64,000 nt of DNA from Microbacterium excoecariae (GCF_011326725.1 NZ_JAANCO010000001.1:124001-188000); one strand, 5' to 3'; positions 24,991 through 34,918 are shown, counted from the first letter of the stretch. The notes: generated from the sequence alone by a model not told the origin. Numbers and translations are program-made.

Positions 24991-27018
24991 GTGCTGTACG
25001 GCGCCGACTACAACCCCGACCAGTGGCCGGAGGAGATCTGGCCCGAGGACGTCGCGCTCATGCGCGAGGCCGGCGTCACCACCGTGAGCCTCGGCATCTT
25101 CTCCTGGTCGCGGATCCAGCCCACCCCCGACACGTGGGACTTCGCGTGGCTGGACCGGGTGATCGACCTCCTCCACGCCGGCGGAATCGGCGTCAACCTC
25201 GCCACGGCCACCGCCTCTGCGCCGCCGTGGGTGACGACCGAGCACCCCGACACGCTCGCGTCGGACGAGAACGGCGCGCCGTACTGGCACGGATCCCGTC
25301 AGCACCACTCCCCCTCCTCCCCCACGTGGCGGCGCCTCGCGGGCGAGCTCGTCCGGCGCCTCGCCGAGCGCTACGCGGATCACCCGGCCATCGTCATGTG
25401 GCACGTCGACAACGAGCTCGGCTGCCACCTCAACGAGGAGTTCTCCGACTCCGCGCGCGACGCTTTCCGCGCCTGGCTCCTCGAGCGGTACGGATCCGTC
25501 GAGGGCGTCAACGAGGCATGGGGCACCGCGTTCTGGTCGCAGCGCTACTCCTCGATCGACGAGGTCTTCCCGCCGCGCAAGGCGCCCTTCATCCGCAACC
25601 CCTCGCAGGTGCTGGACTACAAGCGCTTCATGTCCGACACGTGGCTCGCCGTCTACCGCGAGCAGCGCGACATCATCCGCGCCGCGGGCGCGAGCCAGCC
25701 CATCTCGACGAACATGATGGGCGCCTTCCCGCCCGCCGACTACGCGTCCTGGGCCGACGACATCGACGTCATCACGGACGACTGCTACCCGGATCCGCTG
25801 GATCCGGCGCGCCCGCTCACGACGGCCTTCCAGCGCGACCTCGTGCGCTCCCTCAAGCGCGGCACGCCGTGGATCCTGATGGAGCAGGCGACAGACGCCG
25901 TGAACTGGCGCCCGGCGAACCCCTCGAAGGTCGACGGGCAGCTCGCCGCAGAGACCGCGCAGTCGATCGGCCGCGGCGCGAACGGGATCCTGTTCTTCCA
26001 GTGGCGGCAGTCCCGCGCGGGCGCCGAGAAGTTCCACTCGGCGATGCTGCCGCAGGCCGGCACCCGCACGCGCACGTGGCGCGAATCCGTCGCGCTCGGC
26101 GAGGCGCTCGGGCACCTCGGCGACCTGCCGGATCCGGGCAACGACGCCGCCGTCGCGCTCGTGTTCGACTGGGAGAACTGGTGGGCCGTGGAGGGCGAGG
26201 GCCACCCGACCCGCCTCGACTACCTCCAGCTCGTGCGCGACTGGCACGCGGCGCTCGTGCGCCGCGGCGTGATGGTCGACATCGTGCCGCCCGAGAAGGT
26301 CGACGCCCGGTACAAGCTCGCGATCGCGCCGTTCCTCTACCTGCTGCGCGACGCGGGCGCCGCGGCCCTATCGCGCTTCGTCGCGGACGGCGGCGTCCTC
26401 GCCGCCGGACCGTTCACCGACGTCGTCGACGCGAACGACCGCTTCCGCGCCGGCGGCTTCCTCACCCAGCTCGGCCCCGTCCTCGGCGTCGCCTTCGAGG
26501 ACTTCCGGGCGCTTGTTCCCCCGGCCCGCGCGACGGTCGCCGAGCGCGCGGGCGAGGAGGGATCCGCCGGGACCGCCCCCGACCCGCGCGCGTACGCGGC
26601 GTTCGCGGGCCGGGTGTCCGGATCCGGCACGATCATCGCCGAGGCCGTGTGGGCCGACGACGCCGACGTCGTCGCGGCGTTCACGGACGGGCCGTCGGCG
26701 GGGCGCCCCGCGCTCACGCGCCGCGCGTACGGCGACGGATCCGCGTGGTACCTCGCGACGATGCCCGCGCCGGATGCGCTGGGGGACGTCGTGGGCGCGC
26801 TGCTGGAGGACGCGGGCGTCCAGGGCGAGATCGCCGACGTGCCGGACGGCGTCGAGGTCGCCCGCCGCGGCGAGCTCCTCACGCTCATCAACCACGGATC
26901 CGCCCCCGCGACCGTGACGGCGCCGGGCACGCTCCTCGGATCCGCGGATCCGTTCGGCACGCGCACCCTGGCGCCGCAAGAGTACGCATTCGTCGTCGCC
27001 CCGCGGGAGCGCGCGTGA
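24991..27018 (+). CDS. Beta-galactosidase, glycoside hydrolase family 42
   Basis: Retaining beta-galactosidase of 675 residues without a signal peptide, so it acts on imported oligosaccharides. The TIM-barrel domain carries YGADYNPDQWPE at the start, the acid/base Glu in WHVDNELG (residue 142) and the nucleophile Glu in ILMEQATDAVNW (residue 298). A trimerisation domain and C-terminal beta domain follow. The GTG start is preceded by AGGAGA at good spacing. Equivalent in context to YesZ. It overlaps the next gene by four bases. Confidence 0.95.
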   Translation: MLYGADYNPDQWPEEIWPEDVALMREAGVTTVSLGIFSWSRIQPTPDTWDFAWLDRVIDLLHAGGIGVNLATATASAPPWVTTEHPDTLASDENGAPYWHGSRQHHSPSSPTWRRLAGELVRRLAERYADHPAIVMWHVDNELGCHLNEEFSDSARDAFRAWLLERYGSVEGVNEAWGTAFWSQRYSSIDEVFPPRKAPFIRNPSQVLDYKRFMSDTWLAVYREQRDIIRAAGASQPISTNMMGAFPPADYASWADDIDVITDDCYPDPLDPARPLTTAFQRDLVRSLKRGTPWILMEQATDAVNWRPANPSKVDGQLAAETAQSIGRGANGILFFQWRQSRAGAEKFHSAMLPQAGTRTRTWRESVALGEALGHLGDLPDPGNDAAVALVFDWENWWAVEGEGHPTRLDYLQLVRDWHAALVRRGVMVDIVPPEKVDARYKLAIAPFLYLLRDAGAAALSRFVADGGVLAAGPFTDVVDANDRFRAGGFLTQLGPVLGVAFEDFRALVPPARATVAERAGEEGSAGTAPDPRAYAAFAGRVSGSGTIIAEAVWADDADVVAAFTDGPSAGRPALTRRAYGDGSAWYLATMPAPDALGDVVGALLEDAGVQGEIADVPDGVEVARRGELLTLINHGSAPATVTAPGTLLGSADPFGTRTLAPQEYAFVVAPRERA

Positions 27019-27983
27019 GCGCCGCGGCGGGCCTCGTCCGCGCGCACGTGGAGGCGGGCCGGCTGCCCGCCGCCGTCTTTGGCGTCGCGACCGCCCGCGG
27101 CACGACGACCCTCGAGGCGTTCGGCGGGACGGCCGGGCGGCCCGCGCGGACGGGCGACCACTTCCGCCTGTTCTCGATCACGAAGCCGCTCGTCGGCCTC
27201 GCGGCGGCGCGGGCGGTCGAGCGCGGGCTCCTGACGCCGCTCACTCCCCTGGCCGACGCCGTGCCCGAGGTCGGCGCCGGCCGCGAGGACGTCGTGCAGC
27301 TGCGGCATCTCGTCAGCCACACGTCGGGCCTGATCGAGCCGGCCCTCGACGCGCCGGAGGGGCTCACGGCCGCGCTGCTCCGCCCCGGGCGCGACTTCGC
27401 CGCGGGCGCCGCATCGCGCTACTCGTCGATCGCGTTCGAGGGGGTCGCGGAGCTGATCCGCCACGCCACGGGTCGCGCGTGGGACGCGGAGGTGGCCGAT
27501 TTCGCGGGCGCGGCCGGGGCGACGGGCCTCACGCTCGAGGAGTCCGCGGATCCGCACCCCGTCGTGGACGCCGCCGAGCAGGGTCTCGACGTGGCCCGGA
27601 TGGCCGCGCTCCGCCACCCCGGCGCCGGCCTCATCGGGCGCGCGGAGGACCTGCTCCGCATCGGATCCGCGCTCCTCGCCGGGGGCGGCGACATCGTGCG
27701 GCCGGCGACCCTCGCCATGATGCGCCGGCCGCTGACCGGCGACATCCCGCGGCTCGAGCCCTACCCCGCCGAGCGCGGGCAGGACTGGGGCTTCTCCTGG
27801 AACCTGCGCACGCGCGCGCCGGGCCTCATCGACCGCGACGTGTACGGGCACGGCGGCTGGTCGGGCACGGAGTTCTGGATCCATCCCTCGGCGGGCCTCG
27901 CGTGGGTCCTCCTCACGAACCGCGCCGTCCGCCCGGGCGTCGACCTGGACGCGATCGACAACGCGGTGGTGTCGGGCGTGTAG
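27015..27983 (+). CDS. Beta-lactamase-fold serine hydrolase
   Basis: Serine hydrolase of 322 residues from the class C beta-lactamase/EstB esterase group. It has the catalytic SxxK in FSITKPL (around residue 57), a Tyr-containing second motif RYSSIAF, and HGGWSGTEF as the third (HxG) motif. No signal peptide is seen, so an esterase role inside the cell is more likely than antibiotic resistance or cell-wall work. The GTG start lies within the GH42 stop (GTGA), giving tight coupling in the galactosidase operon; it may remove an acyl decoration from imported glycans. Confidence 0.85.
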   Translation: MSAAAGLVRAHVEAGRLPAAVFGVATARGTTTLEAFGGTAGRPARTGDHFRLFSITKPLVGLAAARAVERGLLTPLTPLADAVPEVGAGREDVVQLRHLVSHTSGLIEPALDAPEGLTAALLRPGRDFAAGAASRYSSIAFEGVAELIRHATGRAWDAEVADFAGAAGATGLTLEESADPHPVVDAAEQGLDVARMAALRHPGAGLIGRAEDLLRIGSALLAGGGDIVRPATLAMMRRPLTGDIPRLEPYPAERGQDWGFSWNLRTRAPGLIDRDVYGHGGWSGTEFWIHPSAGLAWVLLTNRAVRPGVDLDAIDNAVVSGV

Positions 27984-28062
27984 GCCCCGGGGCCGGAGGG
28001 GCACCGAATCAGTGCCATGATCTGAGGTGACCCTGCTGACCCCACGCAATGGAGCACCCCGT

Positions 28063-30936
28063 ATGCAGATCGCCCAGACCTCGCCCGGAACCGGGTCGTT
28101 GCCGCCCCGCGCGCGGATGCGCTCGGACGCGCCGCAGCAGCTCCTCGACGGATCCTGGCGCTTCCGCGTGTCCCCCAGCCTGCGCGCGGCGCCGGGCGGA
28201 GAGTGGGACCGCGCGGACGTGAGCGCCTGGTCGACGATCGAGGTCCCCGGCCACTGGAACCTGCAGGGCCACGGGTCGCCCGCGTACTCGAACGTGCAGA
28301 TGCCGTTCCCGCTGGATCCGCCCTTCCCGCCGGACGCGAACCCGATCGGCGACTATGTCGTCGAGTTCGAGGTCGACCCCGACGTCGCTGGCCACGCCGC
28401 GCAGACGCTGCGCTTCGACGGGATCGAGTCCGCCGCCGAGGTGCGGCTGAACGGCGCCGTCCTCGGCACGACGCGCGGCAGCCGCCTCACCCACGAGTTC
28501 GACGCGACGTCCGCGCTGCGCCCGGGCACGAACCGCCTCGCCGTGCGGGTGGCGCAGTTCAGCGACGCGAGCTACCTCGAGGACCAGGACATGTGGTGGC
28601 TGCCGGGAATCTTCCGCAGCGTCACCCTCCTCGCGCGCCCCGCGTCCGGGATCCGCGACGTCTTCGTGCGCGCCGACTTCGACGCCGCCACGGGCGCCGG
28701 GTCCCTCGAGATCGACGTCGACGCGGACGCGGAGGCGCGGATCCGGATCCCCGAGCTCGGCGTGGACGCCCCCGCGCGCGGTACGGTCGCCGCGGGCGCG
28801 GTCGCGCCGTGGTCGGCGGAGTCGCCGCGGCTCTACGACGCCGAGGTGTCGACCGCCGGGGAGACGGTGCGGATCCGCGTCGGCTTCCGGCACGTGGAGG
28901 TGCGCGACACGGAGCTTCTCGTCAACGGCGCCCCCATCATGCTGCGCGGCGTCAACCGCCACGAGCACCACCCCGAGCGCGGCCGCGTCTACGACGCCGA
29001 CTTCGTCCGCGACGAGCTGCTCCTCATGAAGCGGCACCACATCAACGCGATCCGCACCTCGCACTACCCGCCCCACCCCGACACGCTCGACCTGTTCGAC
29101 GAGCTCGGCTTCTGGGTCATCGACGAGTGCGACCTCGAGACCCACGCGTTCGAGTACGTGGGCTGGCGCGGCAACCCCAGCGCGGATCCGGCCTGGCGCG
29201 ACGCCTACCTCGACCGCATGGCGCGCACCGTCCACCGCGACAAGAACCACGCCTCGGTCATCATGTGGTCGCTCGGCAACGAGTCGCACACGGGCACGAA
29301 CCTCGACCAGATGGCGCTGTGGACGAAGCAGTTCGACCCCACGCGCCTCGTGCACTACGAGGGCGACTGGTCCTGCCGCTACACCGACGTGTACTCGCGG
29401 ATGTACGCGAGCCACGAGGAGGTGCGCCAGATCGGCGAGGAGGGCCTCGTGGGCCCCGCGACCGACGCGCCCGCGGCCGAGGCCCGGCGCGCGAGCCTGC
29501 CGTTCCTGCAGTGCGAGTTCGTGCACGCGATGGGCACCGGCCCCGGCGGGATCCGCGAGTACTGGGACCTGTTCGAGGCCTACCCGCGCCTCGTGGGCGG
29601 GTTCGTCTGGGAGTGGGTCGAGCAGGGCCTCGCCGTGCGCGGCGAGGACGGTGAGCGGCGGATCCTCTACGGCGGCGACTTCGGCGAGGACGTGCACGAC
29701 GGCAACTTCGTCATCGACGGCCTCGTCTCCCCCGACCGCGAGCCGCGCCCCGGCCTGACGCACTACGCGGCCGTCATCGCGCCCGTGCGCCTCGCGGTCG
29801 ACGCCGCGCGCGCCTCGGTCGAGGTCGCGAACCGCTTCGACCACGCCGACCTCTCGGGCGTGGAGCTCGTGTGGCGGCGCGTGGTTGACGGCGAGACGGT
29901 CGCCGACGGGCGGATCCCCGCGCCGGCGTGCCCCGCGCGATCGGCCGCGCAGGTCGCGCTCCCGGACGAGGCCCGCGCGCCCCGCGACGCCGCGACGGCC
30001 GACGTCCTCACGGTGGAGGCGGTCATTCTCGCCGACGCGCCGTGGGCGCCCGCGGGCCACGCGATCGGCGCAGGGCAGGACGCGCGCACCCCGCGCGCCG
30101 CGGCCCCCGCCACCACCGCGGATCCCGCCGCCCTGTTCGACGAGACCACGGGCGCGCTCCGCGGCCTCGGCTCCCTCGAGGTCGCCGGCCCCGCGATCGG
30201 CATCTGGCGCGCGCCGACGGACAACGACAACGGCCGCCTCCACGGCGAGGCGGATCCGCGCCGCGTCGCCGAGCGCTGGGAGCAGGCCGGCTACGACCGC
30301 ACCGTCTCGCGGCTCGTCGCGTTCGAGGCCGACGGCGGATCCGCCCGGATCCGCACCCGCACGGCCCCGCCGATCCTCGACTGCGGGATCGACGCGCGCT
30401 TGACCTACACGGCGGTCGGCCCCGCGGCCGTGCGGCTCGACGTCGAGATCGACCCCACGGGCTCGTGGCCCGTCGACTGGGCCCGGCTCGGGCTCGACCT
30501 CACGATCGACGCGGCGCCGACGGGCCTCGCCTACGCGGGCCTCGGCCCCGTCTCGGCCGCGCCGGACATGGTCGACGGCGCCGCCTTCGGGTGGTGGCAG
30601 ATCGCCCCGGACGACCTGACGGTCGACCACATTCGCCCGCAGGAGAGCGGCGCCCGGCAGGGCGTCGTCGACGCGACCGTCGAGACGGCCGCGGGTCAGC
30701 TCCGGATCCGCGCGCTCGGGGATCCGTTCGCCCTCACGGTGTCCCGCGCCTCGCGCGCCGAGATCGCGCGCGCCGAGCATAACTGGGACCTCACGGCCGA
30801 CGGTAAGACGCACGTGTCGATCGACCTCGCACAGTACGGCGCGGGCACGGCGAGTTGTGGCCCGGGCGCGCTGCCGCGGCACCGCCTGGCGCCGGGCGCG
30901 TTCCGCGCCTCGTTCCTGCTCGAGGCGTCGGCCTGA
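28063..30936 (+). CDS. lacZ: Beta-galactosidase, glycoside hydrolase family 2
   Basis: LacZ-type enzyme of 957 residues. Order: jelly-roll sugar-binding domain (about 40-190), immunoglobulin-like domain, TIM barrel (about 290-570), then linker and C-terminal small-chain domain with PTDNDNG. The acid/base Glu is in LGNESHTG (residue 407) and the nucleophile in QCEFVHAMG (residue 485). No signal peptide. GGAG lies eight bases before the ATG at 28063; a GTG at 28027 is in frame but less well supported. Last gene of the operon, followed by a strong terminator. Having GH42 and GH2 together suggests differently linked galactosides. Confidence 0.94.
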   Translation: MQIAQTSPGTGSLPPRARMRSDAPQQLLDGSWRFRVSPSLRAAPGGEWDRADVSAWSTIEVPGHWNLQGHGSPAYSNVQMPFPLDPPFPPDANPIGDYVVEFEVDPDVAGHAAQTLRFDGIESAAEVRLNGAVLGTTRGSRLTHEFDATSALRPGTNRLAVRVAQFSDASYLEDQDMWWLPGIFRSVTLLARPASGIRDVFVRADFDAATGAGSLEIDVDADAEARIRIPELGVDAPARGTVAAGAVAPWSAESPRLYDAEVSTAGETVRIRVGFRHVEVRDTELLVNGAPIMLRGVNRHEHHPERGRVYDADFVRDELLLMKRHHINAIRTSHYPPHPDTLDLFDELGFWVIDECDLETHAFEYVGWRGNPSADPAWRDAYLDRMARTVHRDKNHASVIMWSLGNESHTGTNLDQMALWTKQFDPTRLVHYEGDWSCRYTDVYSRMYASHEEVRQIGEEGLVGPATDAPAAEARRASLPFLQCEFVHAMGTGPGGIREYWDLFEAYPRLVGGFVWEWVEQGLAVRGEDGERRILYGGDFGEDVHDGNFVIDGLVSPDREPRPGLTHYAAVIAPVRLAVDAARASVEVANRFDHADLSGVELVWRRVVDGETVADGRIPAPACPARSAAQVALPDEARAPRDAATADVLTVEAVILADAPWAPAGHAIGAGQDARTPRAAAPATTADPAALFDETTGALRGLGSLEVAGPAIGIWRAPTDNDNGRLHGEADPRRVAERWEQAGYDRTVSRLVAFEADGGSARIRTRTAPPILDCGIDARLTYTAVGPAAVRLDVEIDPTGSWPVDWARLGLDLTIDAAPTGLAYAGLGPVSAAPDMVDGAAFGWWQIAPDDLTVDHIRPQESGARQGVVDATVETAAGQLRIRALGDPFALTVSRASRAEIARAEHNWDLTADGKTHVSIDLAQYGAGTASCGPGALPRHRLAPGAFRASFLLEASA

Positions 30937-30945
30937 CGCGACGAG

Positions 30946-30983
30946 GCGCCCCCTCCCCGGCCTCGGGGAGGGGGCGCTTTTTT
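30946..30983 (+). terminator. Intrinsic terminator of the galactosidase operon
   Basis: GCGCCCCCTCCCCG (30946-30959) and CGGGGAGGGGGCGC (30964-30977) form a perfect 14-bp stem with a four-base loop followed by six T. The clearest Rho-independent terminator in the window; it lies ten bases after the GH2 stop. Confidence 0.95.
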
Positions 30984-30991
30984 CGCGCCGA

Positions 30992-31609
30992 TCAGGCCCC
31001 GCGGCGGGCGGGCACCTCAGGCTCGCCGAGCGAGAGCATCAGGCGATTGGCCCAGTTGAAGAAGGCCGCGCCGCCGATGACGTCCACGATCTCCGCATCG
31101 TCGAGGCCGGCCTCCGCGAGCGCCGCGATATCGGCCTCCCCGAACGCCAGCGGGGTGTCGGCGAGGGCGACCGAGGCGCGCACGACGGCGTTCCAGGTCG
31201 CGTCGCCGAAGTCGGCGCCGGTGCCCTCGTCGAGGAGGCGCTGCACGTCCGCCTCCCGGTCCGACTCGCGGGTGGCGGCCGCGGCGTGCACGTGCGCGCA
31301 GAACACGCAGCCGTTGTGCCGCGAGGTCGCCGCCGCCGCCAGTTCGCGCTCGGCCCGGCCGATGCCGCCCTCGACATTGAAGAAGATGTCGAGGTCGGTG
31401 AGCGTGCGCGCCCGCAGCGCGTCCGGGTCGCGCGCGAGCAGCCGGAAGTACGGCATCTTCGCGCGCGCGGGCTCGATCAGCGCGTCGCGCTGCGCGGGCG
31501 TCAGCTCGGCCTCCGCGACGGGAAGCAGCCACGGGACCCACCCGAGTCCGCGCTGGGTGAAGGCGTCCGGGCGGTCGAGGTCCGGGTAGTCGATCACGAG
31601 GTCACTCAT
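30992..31609 (-). CDS. AhpD-like peroxidase-related protein (Avi_7169 family)
   Basis: Carboxymuconolactone decarboxylase/AhpD-fold protein of 205 residues. The redox-type CxxC is in HNGCVFCAHVH, typical of alkylhydroperoxidase AhpD. From memory, the domain architecture and neighbours match the TIGRFAM group named for Avi_7169. GGAG lies six bases before the ATG at 31609. Last gene of the six-gene operon that begins at 38370; it overlaps the upstream gene by four bases. Likely handles a peroxide or redox product of the flavin monooxygenase; substrate unknown. Confidence 0.85.
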   Translation of the reverse strand: MSDLVIDYPDLDRPDAFTQRGLGWVPWLLPVAEAELTPAQRDALIEPARAKMPYFRLLARDPDALRARTLTDLDIFFNVEGGIGRAERELAAAATSRHNGCVFCAHVHAAAATRESDREADVQRLLDEGTGADFGDATWNAVVRASVALADTPLAFGEADIAALAEAGLDDAEIVDVIGGAAFFNWANRLMLSLGEPEVPARRGA

Positions 31610-32208
31610 GCGGCGCTCCTTGCCGAGTGGTGGGCGGACAGCGCGCGCAAGCCCCAGGCGACGCGCAGCTGGAAGGACAGGAAGGCGACGAGCTGGGAGA
31701 GCGAGACGATGTCGTCGGCGCCCCACCCCGCCGAGACGAGCGCGCGAAGCGCATCCGGCCGCGCCTCGCGCGGCCGGAAGACGAGCAGGTGCGCGTGCGT
31801 GAGGGCGGCGCCGAGACGCCCGCCGAGGGCGTCGTCGCTCGCGACCCACCGCAGCCCCTCGCTCCCCTCGGCGGCGAGCCCGGGCTCGCGGTACGCGCCG
31901 TACGGGCCCGAGGCGCGGCCCGACTCGGCGGCGCGCTCCACCGGATCCAGGAGCTCGGGCGCCTCGTCGCCGAGGAGGTCGGCGTAGAACTCCGCCGCCT
32001 CCGCGAAGCCGTGCAGGCGCGCCACGAAGGTGGCGACGGCGTAGCGCTCGGAGAGCGCGAACGCGCCCGGATCCGCCGGCTCGAGGAGCGCCTCGAAGCT
32101 GCGCTGCGCGTTCCGTCGCGCCTCGGGGCGCAGGTCTCGGACGTCCGAGAGCGGGCTCCCGGGGGCGATCCCCGCGAGCAGGTCGATGATGTCCGCGTTC
32201 GTGGTCAT
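31606..32208 (-). CDS. CMD-domain protein (Avi_7170 family)
   Basis: Carboxymuconolactone-decarboxylase-like protein of 200 residues that accompanies Avi_7169-type proteins. It begins MTTNADIIDLLAGIAPGSPL and has no CxxC, so it is probably the non-redox partner of the AhpD-like protein. Both ends overlap neighbours by four bases. Function is not established for this family; I rely on recalled family grouping plus operon position. Confidence 0.8.
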   Translation of the reverse strand: MTTNADIIDLLAGIAPGSPLSDVRDLRPEARRNAQRSFEALLEPADPGAFALSERYAVATFVARLHGFAEAAEFYADLLGDEAPELLDPVERAAESGRASGPYGAYREPGLAAEGSEGLRWVASDDALGGRLGAALTHAHLLVFRPREARPDALRALVSAGWGADDIVSLSQLVAFLSFQLRVAWGLRALSAHHSARSAA

Positions 32209-33272
32209 GACGTGGCCTCGCTTGTCGTGGTGAGGGAGTGGTGGGCTGCCGCGAGCGCGGAGGCGGCCTCGGCCCCCACCGCGTAGCCGAGCTGCGGCGC
32301 GACCTCGGTCGCGAGCAGCTCGATCGACCGCAGGGTGGTCTCGTGCGTCGCGGGCACGGAGTGCACCTGGAAGGTGACGTCGGTCGCCGCGGCGATCGCG
32401 CCGTCGGCCGCGAGCGAGGCGACGACCTCGTCCGCCGTGCCGATGTGCGTGTCGGTCAGGCGCACGAGGTCGTCGAGGCCCACGCCCGACGCGTCGACGC
32501 CGAAGGTCGTCTCGACGAGCCGGCGCAGGGGCTCGCGCGCGCTCTCGAGGACCCGCGTGCGGTCCTCCGGATCCACGACCACCGCGGTGCGCGAGGCAAG
32601 AATCCGCGGCACGGCCGCGTCGGGAAGGGCCGCACGGTACGCCTCGATGATCGGCAGCTGCACCGCGGACAGCGGCGCGTCGATCGGGAGGCCGGGCCGG
32701 GGCTGCGTGCGCGACAGCATGAGCCCGTCCCCACGGGCGCCGGCGCGCGCGCCGCCGTCGGCGGAGAACGTCGCCTGCCAGATCCGCTCGCCGAGCGAGC
32801 CGCCCGCAGGGTACATGCGCGAGTCGGTGCCGCGCAGGGACCGGCCCGCGAGCGCGTCGGCGAAGACCGCGAGGTGGTCGGCGAAGATCGCCCGACGCGC
32901 GGCCGGATCCCGCCCGAACGCCGCGAACGAGCTCGGCGTGCCGCCCGCCGCGACGCCGAGCTGCACCCGGCCGCCGCTCATGTGGTCGAGCACGGCGGCG
33001 TCCTCGGCCGCCCGGACGGGGTCGTCGATGGGGAGCGTGAGGACCGCCGTGCCGAGCGCAATGCGCGAGGTCTGCGCGGCCGCGGCCGCCAGCAGCACGA
33101 AGGGCGACGGCAGCCCGCCCTCGTCCTCGCCGAAGTGGTGTTGGGCGACCCACGCCGAGGCGAATCCCACCCGCTCGGCCTGGACGATCTGCTCGATCGC
33201 GAACCGGTACCGGTCGGCCGCCGGCGCGTCCTCGAGCAATCGCGAGAAGAATCCCAGTCGCGGTCCCGTCAT
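32205..33272 (-). CDS. FMN-dependent luciferase-like monooxygenase (KPN_01858 family)
   Basis: LLM-class flavin monooxygenase of 355 residues, expected to oxidise the compound brought in by the adjoining ABC importer. Typical features are LGFFSRLLED, AWVAQHHFGEDEGGLPSPF, IALGTAVLTLP and GGRVQLGVAAGGTPSSF. From memory this combination with Avi_7169/Avi_7170 proteins and an Opp-like importer defines a conserved neighbourhood of unknown substrate. Four-base overlaps on both sides. Confidence 0.87.
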   Translation of the reverse strand: MTGPRLGFFSRLLEDAPAADRYRFAIEQIVQAERVGFASAWVAQHHFGEDEGGLPSPFVLLAAAAAQTSRIALGTAVLTLPIDDPVRAAEDAAVLDHMSGGRVQLGVAAGGTPSSFAAFGRDPAARRAIFADHLAVFADALAGRSLRGTDSRMYPAGGSLGERIWQATFSADGGARAGARGDGLMLSRTQPRPGLPIDAPLSAVQLPIIEAYRAALPDAAVPRILASRTAVVVDPEDRTRVLESAREPLRRLVETTFGVDASGVGLDDLVRLTDTHIGTADEVVASLAADGAIAAATDVTFQVHSVPATHETTLRSIELLATEVAPQLGYAVGAEAASALAAAHHSLTTTSEATS

Positions 33273-34918
33273 CGTGCGTCCTCCTTCGAGTGTGCGCCGC
33301 CCCCGCGGAACAGGGTTCCGGGGATCGCGGCGAGAAGCTGCTGTGTGTAATCGTCGCGCGGATCCTCCAGCACCTGGCGCGCCTCGCCCGCCTCGACCTG
33401 GCGGCCGCGCCGCAGCACCGACACGGTGTCGGCGATCTGGCGCACGACCCCGAGGTCGTGCGAGATGAACACATACGTCAGCCCGAGCTCGCCCTGGAGG
33501 CGCGCGAGCAGCCGGAGGATCTGCGCCTGCACCGTCACGTCGAGCGCCGAGACGGCCTCGTCGAGAACGACGACCTCGGGCTCGAGGATCAGGGCGCGCG
33601 CGATGGCGACGCGCTGGCGTTGGCCGCCCGACAGCTCCCGCGGTCGGCGGCGCGCGATCTCGGGCCGCAGCGCGACCTGCTCGAGAGCGTGCGCGACGCG
33701 GTCCGCGCGATCCGCGCGGTCCCCGATCCGGAAGTTCTTGAGCGGCTCCTCCAGGATCCGCTCGATGCTCTGGCGCGGATCCAGGGATCCGAACGGGTTC
33801 TGGTACACGAGCTGCGCGGTGCGCCGGAACGCGCGCGCCACGGGGCCGTCCGTGACGGTCGTGTCGGCGACGCGGATCGTTCCCGCCGTCGGCGACGACA
33901 GGCCCACGATGCTGCGCCCCGTCGTCGTCTTGCCGGATCCCGACTCTCCGACGATCGCGTGCGTCGTGCCGCGGGCCACGGTGAAGCTGACGTCGTCCAC
34001 CGCGCGCAGGGGAGCGCGCCCCGCGCCGCGGGAGAACTCCTGCACGAGGCCGGCGACCTCGATGATCGGGCGCGCGCCCCGCGGCTCCCGCGGCGGGGTG
34101 CGCGGGGCGGTGCGGCCCAGCGCCGGCGCGTCCGCGATCAGCGCGCGGGTGTACTCCGCGCGCGGGGCGGCGAGCACCTCCGCCGACGGCCCGCTCTCCT
34201 GCACCGCACCGCCCTGCATGACGACGATCTCGTCCGACCGATCCGCCGCGACGGCGAGGTCGTGCGTGATGAACAGGATCCCCGCGCCCGTGTCCCGGCG
34301 CAGGTTGTCGAGGAGGTCGAGGACGGTGCGCTGCACGGTCACGTCGAGGGCGCTCGTCGGCTCATCGGCGATGATGAGCGCGGGCGACGCGGCGAGCGCG
34401 GCCGCGATGAGGACGCGCTGGCGCATCCCGCCCGACAGCTGGTGCGGGAACTGGCGCGCCCGCACCTCCGGGTCGTCGATGCCGACGCGCTCGAGCAGAT
34501 CGAGCACGCGTGAGCGGATCGCGCGCGCGTCGCGCCAGCCGTGGATCCGGAGCGTCTCGCCGACGCTCGAGCCGATCGTCGCCACCGGGTTCAGCGAGCT
34601 GCCCGGATCCTGCGGGACGAGGCCGATCGAGCGGCCCCGCACCCCGCGCCAGCGCCGCTCGCTCAGACCGACGAGCTCGATGGATTCGGCCCCGCCCGCG
34701 GCGAGGCGGATGCTTCCGCCGGTCACCCGGCCGTTGTCCGCGAGCAGGCCGATCACGGACTGCGCCACGGACGTCTTGCCCGAGCCCGACTCGCCGACGA
34801 GCGCGGTGACGCGCCCGGGGTGCACGTCGAGCGAGACGCCGCGCACGGCCTCGACCACGCCATGACGGGTGTCGTACGCGACCGCGAGGTCGCGGATCCT
34901 GAGCAGCGCAGCGCTCAC
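33269..34918 (-). CDS. Fused dual ATPase of an Opp/Dpp-type ABC importer
   Basis: Two ABC ATPases in one chain of 549 residues, corresponding to separate DppD and DppF in other systems. Domain 1 (about 1-260): Walker A GESGSGKTS, signature LSGGMRQR, Walker B with DEPTSALD. Domain 2 (about 285-535): Walker A GESGSGKTT, signature LSGGQRQR, Walker B VVVLDEAVSALD. It powers the permeases encoded upstream. The GTG start at 34918 overlaps the permease stop (GTGA). Confidence 0.94.
   Translation of the reverse strand: MSAALLRIRDLAVAYDTRHGVVEAVRGVSLDVHPGRVTALVGESGSGKTSVAQSVIGLLADNGRVTGGSIRLAAGGAESIELVGLSERRWRGVRGRSIGLVPQDPGSSLNPVATIGSSVGETLRIHGWRDARAIRSRVLDLLERVGIDDPEVRARQFPHQLSGGMRQRVLIAAALAASPALIIADEPTSALDVTVQRTVLDLLDNLRRDTGAGILFITHDLAVAADRSDEIVVMQGGAVQESGPSAEVLAAPRAEYTRALIADAPALGRTAPRTPPREPRGARPIIEVAGLVQEFSRGAGRAPLRAVDDVSFTVARGTTHAIVGESGSGKTTTGRSIVGLSSPTAGTIRVADTTVTDGPVARAFRRTAQLVYQNPFGSLDPRQSIERILEEPLKNFRIGDRADRADRVAHALEQVALRPEIARRRPRELSGGQRQRVAIARALILEPEVVVLDEAVSALDVTVQAQILRLLARLQGELGLTYVFISHDLGVVRQIADTVSVLRRGRQVEAGEARQVLEDPRDDYTQQLLAAIPGTLFRGGGAHSKEDAR

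Noticed and set aside
27015..27983. Beta-lactamase antibiotic-resistance gene
   Set aside because: The SxxK and HGG motifs are present, but there is no signal peptide and it is translationally coupled to a galactosidase, favouring an intracellular esterase.
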